Below, in pieces: positions 1-11,100 of a stretch of 64,000 nucleotides of DNA (the stretch's first letter is position 1; every line of letters begins with the position of its first letter). Below the pieces are notes generated by a model. The model was not told where the DNA came from, did no database searches, and was given only the letters and a program-made list of their open reading frames with translations. A program made the translations under genes and the position numbers. This DNA comes from Anarhynchus alexandrinus (Eukaryota > Chordata > Aves > Charadriiformes > Charadriidae): assembly GCA_008711295.1 (NCBI GenBank), contig VUYV01000036.1:3717562-3781561 (forward strand). Reading direction: 5' to 3'.

Positions 1-391
1 CTTCTCGGCAGGATTGCTCTCAATCCATTCATCCCCCAGCCTATATTGATACTGGGGGTTGCTCCAACCCAGGTGCAGGACCATGCACTTGGCTTTGTTG
101 AACCTCATGAGGCTCACTCAGGCCCACTTCTCGAGCTTGTCCAGGTCCCTCTGGATGACATCCTGTCCCTCAGGCATGTCAACCACACCACTCAGCTTGG
201 TGTCATCTGCAAACTTTCTGAGGGTGCACTGGATCTTACTGTCCTTGTCATTGATGAAGATATTGAACAGTACCAGTCACAATATGGACCCCTGAGGGGC
301 ACCACTTGTCTCCATCCGGACATTGAGCCGTTGACCACTACCCTCTGGATGCGACCATCCAACCAATTCCTCATCCACTGAACAGTCTATC

Positions 392-596
392 CATCAAATC
401 CATATCTTTCCAATTCAGAGAGAATGATGTTGTGGGGGACAGTGTCAAAGGCCTTACAGATGTCCAGATAGATGACATCCGTAGCNTATACATCAAATCC
501 ATATCTTTCCATGTGTGGGGGGACAGTGGGGGGCAGTGGGGGGGGACAGTGTCAAAGGCCTTACAGATGTCCAGATAGATAGATGACATCCGTAGC
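392..596. repeat. Imperfect ~100-bp direct duplication around an N
   Basis: Copy 1 (392-485) and copy 2 (491-596) both begin 'catcaaatccatatctttcc' and both end '...gacatccgtagc'. Copy 2 differs in the middle, where a G-rich stretch (about 512-545, repeated 'ggggacagt/ggggcagt') replaces 'aattcagagagaatgatgttgt', and it has an extra 'agat'. The two copies are separated by an N at 486 and 'tata'. CR1 ORF2 has this segment once. It could be a real tandem duplication inside the retroelement or a false duplication at an assembly join. Confidence 0.85.
486..486. other. Ambiguous base (N), probable assembly join
   Basis: A single N lies between two near-identical ~95-105 bp sequences, a pattern typical of contig ends that overlap but were not merged. 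Confidence 0.7.
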
Positions 597-3067
597 TCTA
601 CTCTTGCCCACTGATGTAGTCACTCCACCATAGCAGGCCACTAGGTTGGTCAGGCAAGACTTGCCCTTGGTGAAGCCATGCTGGCTGTCTCAAATCACCT
701 CACTGTCCTCCATGTGCCCTGGCATAGCTTCTAGGAGGATCTGTTCCATGATGTTCCATGGCACAGAGGTGAGGCTGACAGGTCAATAGTTCTCAGGGTC
801 CTCCTTTCTACCCTTTTAACAAATGGGTGCAGTGTCTCCCTTTTTCCAGTCACCGGGGACTTCACCTGACTGCTGTGACTTTTCAAATACCGTGGAGAGT
901 GGCTTGGCAACTACATCAGCCAATTCCCTCAGGACTCTGAGATGCATCTCATCAGGTCCTATAGATTTCTGTATGTTCAGGTTCCTCAGGTGATTACAAA
1001 CCTGACTTTCTCTTACAGTGGGAGGGACTTTGCTCCCCACTCCCCACCTTGTGGTCCATCCACTCGAGAGGTGTGGGGAGAGTGGTTGCCAGTGAAGACT
1101 GAGGCAACAAAGTTGTACCTCAGCCTTCTCCTCATCCGTTGTTACCAGTTTGCCAGTCTTGCCCATCACGGGGGCTACGCTTTCTTTGACTTTCCTTTTC
1201 TGACTTGACATACCTGTAGAAGCCCTTATTGTTATTCTTTGCGTCCCTTGCCAAGTTCAGCCCCAGCTGCACCTTGGCCTTCCTGACCCCATCCCTACAC
1301 AACCAGGCAGCATCCCTGTACTTTTCCCAGGATACCTGTCCCTGTTTCCACTGCCTGTGCATTTCCTTCTTGCCCTTTAGTTGGACCAGCAGACCTCGAC
1401 TCATCCATGCCGGTCTTTTGCCCTCCTTTCCTGATTTCTTACACCCGGGGATGGAGAGCTCTTGTGCTCTATGGAAAGTGTCCTTAAAGATCTGCCAGCT
1501 TTGTTCTGCTCCCTCGTCCCTGAGGGCAGTTTCCCCAGGGGTCCTATTGACTAACTCCTTGAACAGCTGGAAGTTTGCTTTCCTAAAATTCAGGGCCCTG
1601 ACTTTATATCCTTATTATGAATAACTATCAATAAATAAATACTAGATTTTGTGTTTAATTGAATAGGTAGTATCAAATATACAGAAGGTAGATTCAAACT
1701 GCAGCAAGTAACTTAACTCTGTTATCTATAAAACTAATTGATATAGCAAATCATATCCGTCAGAAGAATGTACTGAAAATTTCTGGAAAATACAGACCTA
1801 CCTGACCTAAAAAAGTTTATTCAAAGTATTGTGCTATTAAGGAAGGTCAGCTCTCTTCTGGTTTTAACTGCTCATCCTTTTGCCATGTCTTTGGTTTTGC
1901 TTCTACAGCTGCGCACGCTATTTTTGAAAGGATGGGGGAAAACATTTAATCAGACAAGTATGGTACTTCCACCATATTAACCTGGGATACCTTTAGTGAT
2001 TTCAATTCCTGCTAGCACGAATCACATGCTCTGCCTAGTTTGTGTCTATGGTCACTCCCATTACACTACAAAGAACTTCTGGTCTTGAACTACCAAGCTT
2101 ACAAATTGAACTCTTACACTGATGAGCTCAGTAGAAAAGCTTTCTGTGCCAACAATCTTCAAACCCGGAGGAACAGTATTACAAGTCATTGTTAGAAAGT
2201 CTCATTTTCTCTTCTAGATGAATGGCAAATGCAGTGAAAAATCTTACACAATTCTCTTTTTTTTTTTTTGAGTGGGAATAATAAACATATGCTATATGAG
2301 AAAGTAAAAATGATTGTGTTCCAATCTGATTAAAAGAAACTGAATTTAGTTCTCATATGTTATCACATGATGCAAAAATGAAAAGTTAAAGACTTCACTA
2401 AAAACTGATGAGGGGCAGAATAATATATTTCACTACTTTTACTTTAATTTACGGTGACTATTCTGCCATTTGTCTAGACTAAATTTGCCACTGTTGTGTT
2501 AAAAGGAAAGTAGATCCACAGCTGGAGAGAGAATAGTTATTTAATTTACACATTCCTCAACACCCCTGTCACAGAAACATCCATCAACCATATTTTCATA
2601 TAAGAAATATGGTTTGATGTTGATGTGCTTGACTTAGGGTGACTGCATCTGTCCTGCACCTGGCACCTTGGCAACATTTTGAGAATGCACCACCATATTA
2701 CCACCAATCCTCAAAAAATAAGGCGCCAAGAAAACAGTTAATTTGAAACCTTATTTTAATTAGTATATGACTACATATAACTGAACTACTGAGTGAACTA
2801 CAGTAGGAAAAGCGCTGTAGGTGACAACATCAGTGGGCTTATCCGGACTGGGTACATGCTTATTTTTATAGCAGTTGAACACACAATGGGTACTATATTA
2901 GTAACACAGACAATCTACTTTGTAAATCTTATGTCTTCCTCAAATAAGACAGACACTTTTTTCCCAAATTCAGTATTTGCATACTGCTACTGCTAAAAGT
3001 ATAGTGGAAAACACCAGCCACAGACAGCTCAATAAAATTAAATTTATGTGATTGCCCCACTCAATAT

Positions 3068-3140
3068 TTAGTTAATATAGTAAATATTACTATATTACTA
3101 CGCTAGTACTATATTACTATTACATTCACATTACTACACT
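3068..3140. repeat. Degenerate TTACTA/TATTA-type simple repeat
   Basis: The units 'attactat', 'tattacta' and 'tagtactatatta' recur through this stretch, giving a worn AT-rich microsatellite-like patch. Confidence 0.5.
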
Positions 3141-4694
3141 GAGCATTTACTTAATATTTACTTACTATGGTAAACACTAAGTTCACTTGGACCTACCTTA
3201 AATGGCAAGGTTATCTTGTTAATATTTTTGGAAGTGAGTCTGTACATTGTCTGCATTTTAGGTAAAGCACCAAAATGAAACTTATGCAAGAGGGATTATA
3301 CTATGACTATTTCTGTCTGTTTTCTAGAAATTAATGACAAGTTGATAAATTTGAATTTTTGAAGAAAAATATCATTAGTTATGTGAAACCTACAACTGGA
3401 AAGCATTAGTTTACAATCAAGTGGATTTTTTTGGTGTTAAAAAGTGACTCCAGAATAAAAATGGGAGAGAGTCAAATTGGAACAGAGGTCAGCTAAACAC
3501 TCTCACTGGAATTTAAACACACGAGTAATGTTTGTTTGCATAATTTTTCTATGATGTCCCAATTGCATATTCACTTCCAGCCAAAGCGCAGATGTGACTG
3601 TTTAACGAGAATACAGTACTGCTCTAAATCAATGCCTAAGCTGTTCTCTCATAAGAAATATGTGTGAGTATTCGAAAAATAACTAATGTCTATGATGAGA
3701 TGCCCAGAACTAAACTCAATATTCCAATTATTCTCAAGTGTCTGGATCTCGGAGTTTTTTTTTTTCATCTCATCGTCTGAAATAAATTGGCTAAAATACT
3801 TTTGCCTGTTCTGTTTTTTCACAAAAGCTCTACACACTACAAAGTAGTTGTATACATGAACTGCAAAGCTGTTTTTGCTGCAGTCATAATCAGCGTTAAT
3901 CTTATTTACTACCCTAATGAAAATCCTAACAATAATTTTAATAAATAATAATCCTGATAATCTTCTTTGCAGAGCATCAGCTGTACCCAGAGTATTCCGA
4001 CAATATTAAATAATGTACTCTATAAAATTTAACTTTTTAAGCTGCCGATCAATGAAACATTACAAGTTAGTTAATGAACCACTGCTGGAAATACATACTT
4101 CTTGTTCTGGGCTGTGATCTAAAAGGCAAAAGAAATTTACTTCCAGGACAACATAAGCTTATATATGAGAAACTACTAAAGGGCAGCTTGTCAAAGGCTG
4201 TCTATCCAGAATTTGAAGAAAAGAAATTAAGATTCAGCATAAAAACGTGAAGGACTTTATCAATGGGTATGGACCACTAAAAAGTCTGGATTCTAAAATA
4301 AGGTGCCTTGAACATTTGCTCAGAATTTAAAATCAGTTCTTTATCTCACAGGCAGGTGGCATTAAACGAAGGTAAAACCAAAGCATCGTATCTCCTTTTG
4401 GGGTTTTCAATGTGTGACCAAGTCTTTTTTACTCTCTGAACTTTATTAGAAAACTTATTAGAGGGGCTTACTAAAGTATGTAACATTAAACATTATGGCT
4501 GAGGAAACGTAAGAGAATAAACCATTTTCTAAATGCATATGCATTCCTAATATAGCAGTACTTCTTAGGGTATAATTTGATGAGTTTACTGCAGCTGGAA
4601 AATTATATAAAGTGAAGTTGGAATCCAGTGAAAATACCACATTCCTTGCTGCTGTTCCCTATCCCCGTTGGCAGCTATCGAGCTGGAACAGCAT

Positions 4695-4714
4695 AGCTGG
4701 AGCAGGCTCCAGCT
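4695..4714. repeat. Perfect 9-bp inverted repeat (hairpin)
   Basis: The arms AGCTGGAGC and GCTCCAGCT are exact reverse complements separated by two bases. A longer element could include this hairpin, but I see no precursor-like extension of the stem. Confidence 0.7.
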
Positions 4715-6813
4715 GATATGCTTGTGAAACCTACACTCGACACAGAAAAGAGAAATTTGATTTTGAGCCGATTAACCAAAATGGTTCTGTGAGTTAGGAT
4801 GGGCAACGTACGAAAGAGACGAGCGCTGAGGCTTCTGCCTTCTCACCTGTTCCCCAGCACTGCCTTTGTGCCCTCTGGAGCAGTACAAAGCCAAAAAAAA
4901 AAGGATAGTGCTACAAAACTGATATTCACACTTTCCACCTTGCCTTGATACAAATTTCGAAGCTGGCAGTCCTGCTGACAGTATTATGTACAAATACTAA
5001 AAGGTTAGGCCATATTGTAATAATTTAATATATGCTAAAAGATGGTGAGGCACAACCTGACTGCACTGGGAACCGTTATGAGCCCCGTTGTACCCGGTGG
5101 GTCTACACAGACCAAGCACCATTTTGGTCAACCCAGTTAGCGGAAGGAGTTAGCCATGGAGTGAAAGAGATGCTTCCTAGGAACATCTCAGCACCGTTGC
5201 CTAGAGACTAATGTCTTTTACCTTTTCTACTCAATATTAGGGGATTTACGGGCTCATCAGTTTTTTTATTGTTTTCGATGTGTTTCAGGTGAGGAGAGTA
5301 TGTGCCCCTGAAGACAGCCTGCTCCAATGATATTCTTCCGTCCTATGCCTCAATCTGTGAGTATTATTTGATCCTAGCACTGGACTCAGCCTTGACTCCT
5401 CCAACTGCAGGCTTCCTACTGCTGACGGCCAGAGCATCTGAGCATGGGGAAACATTTACAGCCTACAGTAAGCACTCCTGTCGCTGGACTTGTTGGTAAG
5501 TGCTGAGCCATCATCCGTGAAATTATTAACATTACTTTGAGACATAACATTTTTTCCCTATGATATGTAGTATTTGAGGTGCAAAGAAGATAATGATCAA
5601 TGTATTTACATAACCATAAAACACTTAAACCCAAACTGAATGCAATGAAATCTAAGACGTCTACTTCACACATTGGATAATTTTTTTTCCAAGTTGTAGA
5701 GAGGTGAAGTCACCTTACTATGTTACTGCTTCACAAAGGAAATATCCTTTTATTACGAGAGCTAAAAGTTAATTTTCTTAGAAGTTATTTTAAACATGAC
5801 CTAGAGAGTCCTCTTTTCTTTATTTTGTGAGGTGTAAAGGCAGCTGGACAAAATAGGAAGGCTGAAAGAATAGAAGGATGAAAACATGACTCTGAACGTC
5901 TACGTTGTGATAAAAGTTACACATGTTTGTAACATTTGCTGAATTATAAATTAAAGAAGATATTGATATTTCTAGATTAATTATCTAGAGATGTGGGATT
6001 CAGCAGAACCAAATCCATCTGAAAGAGGCGATGAAGTTTCCCACCTAATAAATCATCTTTGTAATGACACGAGACACAGCAGAGCAAAATATTTGCAACA
6101 ATAGCACTGACACACAAAAAAGATCTATTACATGTCACTGTGATATCAACTAAGCTGAAGCTTGGTTTTTATTAAGATAGCTATAGTAAAGCTATATTTA
6201 GAACTCCAGGAACAATAGTTCCAACTAATTATCTCATTACTGTAAGCGAATAGCTACAATTTTTCTGCTTTCTTTGTCCACCAAGATAACTGTGTGATAT
6301 CCACTATGTTCCAAAACGCATTCCTTTCATAAACCCACATTTCACCTCATGATTTCTCCTTCCATCTAAGAGCATTTCTCAAAAATCATCCTGGATACAA
6401 AGGGAAAATATTTGCAGCTGTTACAAAACCAGCAGCCTTGCCAAACCTGTCTGGGGACAAGGCTGCTCCTTCCCTTTGGACCTCTTCAGAAGAAAAGAAC
6501 ACATGTCGTGCTGCTACAAAGTGCTCAACCTGCCGAACGACGCTCATGCAATTTGCTAACAATAAATGAACAAGGAACATATTTGCAGAGCTTATTAGGA
6601 CCGGTACTCCACCGAGCTGTGAGCCTACAGAGAGCCAGGTACTCCCACTCGCTGTGCAATTCTAATGAAGGCACTAGACAAGTAACGAGCTTTGCCACAG
6701 CACCGACTTTTCTTAATTACTGTCGACTGGCATGTGATTATAACAGAAACTCTCATCCTCTGTGGAAAGATCTCGGTTCGTTAAAAGTGGAAACCTTCTT
6801 TCTTTCCAAACAG

Positions 6814-6835
6814 ACGCGTGCGCGCGCACACACAC
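6814..6835. repeat. Alternating purine-pyrimidine tract (CG/CA), Z-DNA prone
   Basis: Twenty-two bases alternate strictly between purine and pyrimidine: a CG-rich half followed by a CA repeat. Such tracts favour left-handed Z-DNA. The number of CpGs in a short span is unusual in this AT-rich window. Confidence 0.75.
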
Positions 6836-7605
6836 CGACTTCAGGTTTCAAAGTCAAACGCTCCCTCTTAGGACACAGTGGTGCTGAGACTCCTGGGGCA
6901 TCCTTCATTCCGACCCCTTGTGTCTCTGCATCAGGTTACTGGCATTAATCTCATAGTTGCCTAATCACGTACTCTTTGATTTCTGATGGGATCCCCGTTT
7001 TTTCGGCCCACGGTAGAGACAACGGTCATCTAGTGAACAGCTGTTCAGTATTTTGTGTTGTTGTCACCATGTGGCTCATGTTTGTGTTACAAGAAAACAC
7101 AGCTCTCATGCTAGTTTATCAGTATTATCAACTATCTCCTTCCTGGGCTGTTTATCATGGTGATGTCATAAATTTTAATAAAACTATTTTATAGCATGCT
7201 GATGAGGTACATTAATTCCCATTTTATGGATATAACTGAATCACAGGCAGTAAGGTAGGAAACCAGTATTAACTGAGCCTTCTTACACCAGCCTGTCAAT
7301 TACTGTTTCCAATCAACTGGCACAAAATGAGCCCACAACTTCATTAAAGCTCCTTGGTGCTACCACAGCCAGAGAGGCACATCTGGGTCTGACGTCTATA
7401 CTAGAAAATTAAGCAAGCTGCTGGCACTAAGGGCAGCTGGCACAGAAACCTTGCATCCTCACCAGCAGAGCCCTCTCGCCTCCAGCACAGCCCCGGCTGC
7501 GTGAAAGCTGCCTGCTGGCAATGGTCTCTGGACCATTTTAATGGCAAACCATGCCGGCACGCTGCTGGGAAGGGTGCTGGCTGTGCCACACCAGCTCCGG
7601 CCAGG

Positions 7606-7610
7606 GAAGG
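7606..7610. repeat. Target-site duplication, left copy (GAAGG)
   Basis: GAAGG stands immediately before the TG that starts the LTR and is repeated exactly after its CA end. Confidence 0.9.
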
Positions 7611-7952
7611 TGTCCTGGTTTGAGGTAAACCAGAACCAATTCTCTTCAGTAACTTTACTTTTTAGCTAAGCCTCTTCTACCTACTGAAATTAACAGCATA
7701 TTGTGCAGAAACTGTTCACTCTCAGAGTGATAAGACCTATGTTTATAGCTGATGCCCGGGCATGGTATGCGGAGAGGCTCCTGCTTATACTTATTGCCAT
7801 AACAGCCAAGGGCAGATGACTTGGTTATTTGCCTCGTTGGAGGGTTGGAAGCAGAAAAGCATAGTGGGGTCCCACCTGCAGGGAGGAGCGGACAGGACAG
7901 GTGACCCAAAACTGACCAACAGGGTATTCCATCCCATCTGCATCATGCTCAG

Positions 7953-7959
7953 TATAAAA
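7953..7959 (+). promoter_or_regulatory. LTR TATA box
   Basis: TATAAAA lies about 340 bases into the LTR, followed about 25-30 bases downstream by the pyrimidine-rich 'tcagctctctctcttcag', a plausible start region. It could still act as a promoter for neighbouring DNA. Confidence 0.7.
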
Positions 7960-8202
7960 GCTGAGGGATCAAAGGGTCAGCTCTCTCTCTTCAGTGGCCG
8001 ATATCTGAGGAAGACTCTGTCTGTTCGTCTGCCTTTCATCCTGATCCTGAATCCAGATCTGGAATCTGGTTACTGTCTGCCACTGAGTCCAGTCTGGGAC
8101 TTCCCCAGTGCCAGCGGTGACGTGATTGTCATCCTGGGAGCTTGATATGGTTTTGTATATATTTCTTAATTTCCTTTTTATTTATTTTATTGCTAATATT
8201 TC

Positions 8203-8208
8203 ATTAAA
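8203..8208 (+). terminator. LTR polyadenylation signal (ATTAAA)
   Basis: ATTAAA sits in the AT-rich part of the LTR about 250 bases after the TATA box. It is the common variant hexamer, and a TTAGTTCC/T-rich stretch follows. Confidence 0.55.
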
Positions 8209-8330
8209 GTAGTTTAGTTCCTTCTAAACTTATAAGTCTCTTTCTCTCTCTCCTGCCTTTCTTTTGAAGAGAGGTGGGGGAGAGCATCTGTCATTCCACC
8301 TGAGTGGCCAATCCTGCCCAAACCCCAACA

Positions 8331-8335
8331 GAAGG
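8331..8335. repeat. Target-site duplication, right copy (GAAGG)
   Basis: Exact copy of the five bases before the LTR. This marks the insertion as complete and not rearranged at its ends. Confidence 0.9.
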
Positions 8336-10469
8336 TTATAACGGTTTGCTCGCACAGGCGTTTCTGCCCACTGCCCAGGAATGCTCCCAGGCACACAATT
8401 AGTACAGGTCTCATCACCAAACCCACCTTCTTGCCTTTTTCTTCCTCTTCTTAAAAGCCCTGCAGAAGGTAGCTTGCTACACAGAAACCAGATCATTCTG
8501 CTTATCATTTTTACTGGTGTTTTTCTTACCCAAATCTATGACAATGAAATGCTATGGAACCGAAATATCCATTGTACAGCATTTCAAGGTAATAATAGTA
8601 GATATCAGCTATATTTGTATGGCTTGTCACTCCAACACATTTTTTGTTCTGGATAAGAACAATTACTAATGTAAAACTGTAAAATGCATTACTACACCGA
8701 GCAGAAGATAAGCCTGAGGCACAAAATACAGAATTACTCATTATTACATACAGTGTTTGCCATTTGTGTAACAGTTAAATTTATCACATCGTCAAACTGA
8801 TGGGCCAAGGGGAAGGAATCTTTTAATGCAACGGCCACATTAAAGATTAGAATAGAGTTCAGCCTTCTGGAAAATAACATTTTTTATACTCAAGCAAACG
8901 TGTGGCCAAACGGTATGAAAACTGTGCAAATAATTTTAAAGAAAGTATTACCCTAAAAAACAATGACTTCCTCCCTCCTCCAGTTCCTAGGGATGTGTGC
9001 TCTTGCGAGAAAAGGAAACCATGCACTATGATATCTCAAATGGTGTTTAACATTTTCTTTTGATTTTAGTAGCAGTATTTGTTTACTTATTTCCCTGCTT
9101 ACTTTCAACAGTTGCATCCCTTATTTGGTATTTTCTTCTACCTGAATCCTCAGTTTTCTAAGTTTGCAGAATCTATGTTGTCTCATTTGTAATGCCAAAT
9201 GGCTCATTTATCTAATTTATTTTTATTTTTGCTATTACCCTACTGAACATGGTATTTTTTATAACACGATGCATTTCTTTTTGCTGTGAAAAATAAAAAC
9301 GCTTCTATTCCATATCTTATCATTCTGAGAACAGAGATTTGTGCCTAGGTACTATGTCTGTCTTACTGATTTACTGCTCAGAATAAGGAAGTGTCTGAAA
9401 AAACATCTTGAAAGTGAAAACATATTAAAATCATGCATAGTGAAAAATCATCATAAATGTCAAAACTAAAATGTCCAAAATGCAGCATTTTAATATCTAT
9501 TTTCCAGAAGTTAATATTACACTGTTTTCAAGGTACTTATTCAAATCCTAAATATGTGCATAACAAGGATAATGTTGGATAGGTTTTCTTCAGTATTTTA
9601 AAACCCTCCCATTAGAGCTAAAAGTACTCTGCTCTGGATAAGCATTTTTGTTATATTTTAATGTCAGCATCCAAATATTCAACAATTCAAATATCACACA
9701 AAATAGAACAAGCCTAACCTAATGGAAGAAAACAAATGAAAAAAAAAAACCAAACAACTTCCTTTGCATCAAATAACCCGGGTACATATTCCCCACTGCT
9801 TGCATAAGCTTTTTAACTTTAAAAATCCAGCATAATATGATGTTATCAGATGAAAAACACTGTTCTGCTCTGTGCAGAAGTACAAAGGTCTATACGAATT
9901 GCAGCGCACTGGAAAAACAAGGTAATTGTTTTGTGTCATTATAGAAAAAACAGAAGCAGCAGCATTGCAAGCAGCTGCTGAATTTGGTGTATCGGTCCTT
10001 CTTGTTCCGTTAATTGTCAGGGAGCCAAACCTTCAAAGACCATCCATGGATGTAGAGGTGTTTCTAATGCTGGTTTTATTACCACAGTAAGGAATTTACT
10101 GTATTAAAATCTAAGGGCACATCTATTCTGATTAAAAAATAAAAGATTTCCCTGTTGACTTAGCGTTAGACAAGCTGTGATATACCAGGATCTTATCGTG
10201 CAATGACATTAATCATGTCACAAATAAGTTGTTTGCTGATGTTATATAATATATAAATGTTTATAAACAGTTGATAGAAGTTACAAGCACTCTGGAACAG
10301 GTGGAGATACAGTTATCCTTAATGGCTTTAAGTACACATCAATCAAAGGCGTTATAGGGGGTTACAAATTATTCTCATAAGCAACCTGCTGAACTGAACT
10401 ATATATCTGTAACAAATACAATAAAAAAAATCTCAGTTACTGAGTTCATGTAAATGTTTTATAAGTTTA
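8336..10469. other. Unique AT-rich DNA, no gene seen
   Basis: No supported gene or repeat. There are scattered poly-A/T runs (for example a 10-base A run near 9739) and a small AT-rich patch near 10240-10260. Confidence 0.6.
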
Positions 10470-11100
10470 ACATAATATAATACAAGACTGTAAATTGGTT
10501 ATCAGTGGGGCATGAATAAATTTAGACTTAAAATTACAGGAAGATATTTAAACCTCTGAGGATTAGAGTTCTAAAATGGTCGTACAGGGCAAGAAACCTA
10601 AATTGTTTTAATATGAGTCTCATAAGCTTATGAAAGGGACTATATAAAATAAATAGGAGAAATTCTGGAGACAAAAAAAGGGTAATGTGAGTCTTGTGTA
10701 TCCAATTTGTGTTATCAAATTAAAAGGAGACTGGACCATAACACCCTTCATTATGAAGTTTATTGCATGAATCTCATAGTGAGAGCCAACCATAGCTCCC
10801 TATGGGATTTAGGAAAACATTTAGCTGTCTTGGAAAATATAGAGAGTGAGAAGATCAGGAGAAGGGGGGTGCTCACTTGGAAGCTGGAGATCAGCCATTT
10901 AAGCCAAGCACTTGTTCTCCTGCCTTCTCCAGCTGTCAGACATGCGGTTGGTGCGTTCAGGTCACTTGATCATGGCCAAGTTACTCCAGAAATTTGGGAT
11001 CAAAACCAGCTTTTTTCCACAGGTCAGATTACTGGGACAGCCGAGCTTGTTTTATTTTGGTTGCTTTTTCCTCCACGCCACCCATTAGTATACCTACTAA
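10470..11100 (+). mobile_element. Ancient CR1/L3-like LINE, 3' part, very degenerate
   Basis: Two stretches match, in order, the 3' part of the old CR1/L3-type LINEs common in turtles, crocodilians and birds. The first (about 10495-10660) is the end of ORF2 running into the 3' UTR, with 'atgaataaatttagac', 'gattagagttctaaaatgg' and 'agaaacctaaattgtttt'. The second (about 10950-11060) is the 3' UTR, with 'tcacttgatcatggcc', 'aatttgggatc' and 'ccacaggtcagatt'. The DNA between them (about 10665-10900) is less clear and may hold an insertion. The 160-codon open frame at 10707-11189 falls on this relic and is not a gene. The same portion of the family recurs at 47.9-48.05 kb. Boundaries are approximate. 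Confidence 0.66.

Larger units (their letters stand above)
193..1404 (-). pseudogene. Broken CR1 ORF2 reverse transcriptase
   Basis: The minus strand carries pieces of the CR1 ORF2 reverse transcriptase, which in live elements copies the element RNA at a nicked target. A first open piece (1404 down to 1132) contains the linker residues '[17 protein letters not shown]'. A second (1211 down to 816) contains '[17 protein letters not shown]' from the early RT domain; the two overlap in different frames, so a frameshift lies near 1205. The second ends at a stop at 816-818. A further in-frame TGA at 783-785 replaces the residue expected before 'PVSL'. Motif A survives as '[12 protein letters not shown]', present twice because of the local duplication. 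The catalytic box 'KFADDTKL' is intact at 193-216. The 'PQG' region between these motifs is degraded. This is a dead copy. Confidence 0.88.
1..1611 (-). mobile_element. CR1 LINE, internal (reverse transcriptase) part, runs off the left edge
   Basis: This is antisense CR1 non-LTR retrotransposon sequence of the avian kind, recognised from the whole run of ORF2-derived sequence. Read on the minus strand from about 1611 down to 1, it gives the linker upstream of the reverse transcriptase, then the reverse-transcriptase core. The 3' UTR and the short tail repeat would lie left of position 1, outside the window. The right limit is approximate: similarity fades just after 1600, where ordinary AT-rich DNA begins, so the copy is 5'-truncated or eroded there. 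It has stops, a frameshift and an internal duplication, so it cannot encode a working enzyme. The family is well known; subfamily and age cannot be fixed by eye. Confidence 0.93.
1612..7605. other. Unique AT-rich DNA, no gene seen
   Basis: No open frame here shows a recognisable domain. The contents are low-complexity AT runs, an 11-base T run near 2262, short repeats listed separately, and a somewhat GC-richer stretch at about 6400-6950 with a 178-codon open frame that resembles no protein I know. The last ~280 bases before the LTR (7330-7605) are also GC-richer. Confidence 0.6.
7611..8330 (+). mobile_element. Solo LTR of an endogenous retrovirus
   Basis: This 720-bp block starts 'TGTCCTGGTTTGAGG' and ends 'CCCAAACCCCAACA'. 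It therefore has TG...CA ends with an imperfect terminal inverted repeat. It is flanked by an exact 5-bp duplication, GAAGG, at 7606-7610 and 8331-8335. The inside has LTR order: an upstream region, a TATA box at 7953, a pyrimidine-rich leader, an AT-rich stretch and a variant polyadenylation signal at 8203. These place the element on the plus strand. There is no second LTR, primer-binding site or gag-pol-env sequence beside it, so it is most simply the product of recombination between two LTRs of a former provirus. A 5-bp duplication fits ERVL-like or related groups, but the class cannot be settled from the LTR alone. The frame at 7762-8145 lies inside the LTR and is not a gene. Confidence 0.93.

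Noticed and set aside
46..381. 111-codon plus-strand open frame at left edge
   Set aside because: It is the antisense shadow of the CR1 reverse transcriptase, whose catalytic box reads on the minus strand at 193-216.
4695..4714. Possible microRNA precursor at the 9-bp hairpin
   Set aside because: The stem does not extend beyond nine pairs and the loop is two bases, unlike a precursor hairpin.
6412..6948. 178-codon plus-strand open frame
   Set aside because: It lies in a GC-richer stretch with fewer stops and includes the alternating CG/CA tract. The protein has no recognisable family.
7508..7531. 24-base near-match to 12990-13013
   Set aside because: 22 of 24 bases agree, but the flanks do not continue the match by eye; too short to call a repeat.
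7762..8145. 127-codon plus-strand frame
   Set aside because: It lies wholly inside the solo LTR, across its TATA box; not a gene.
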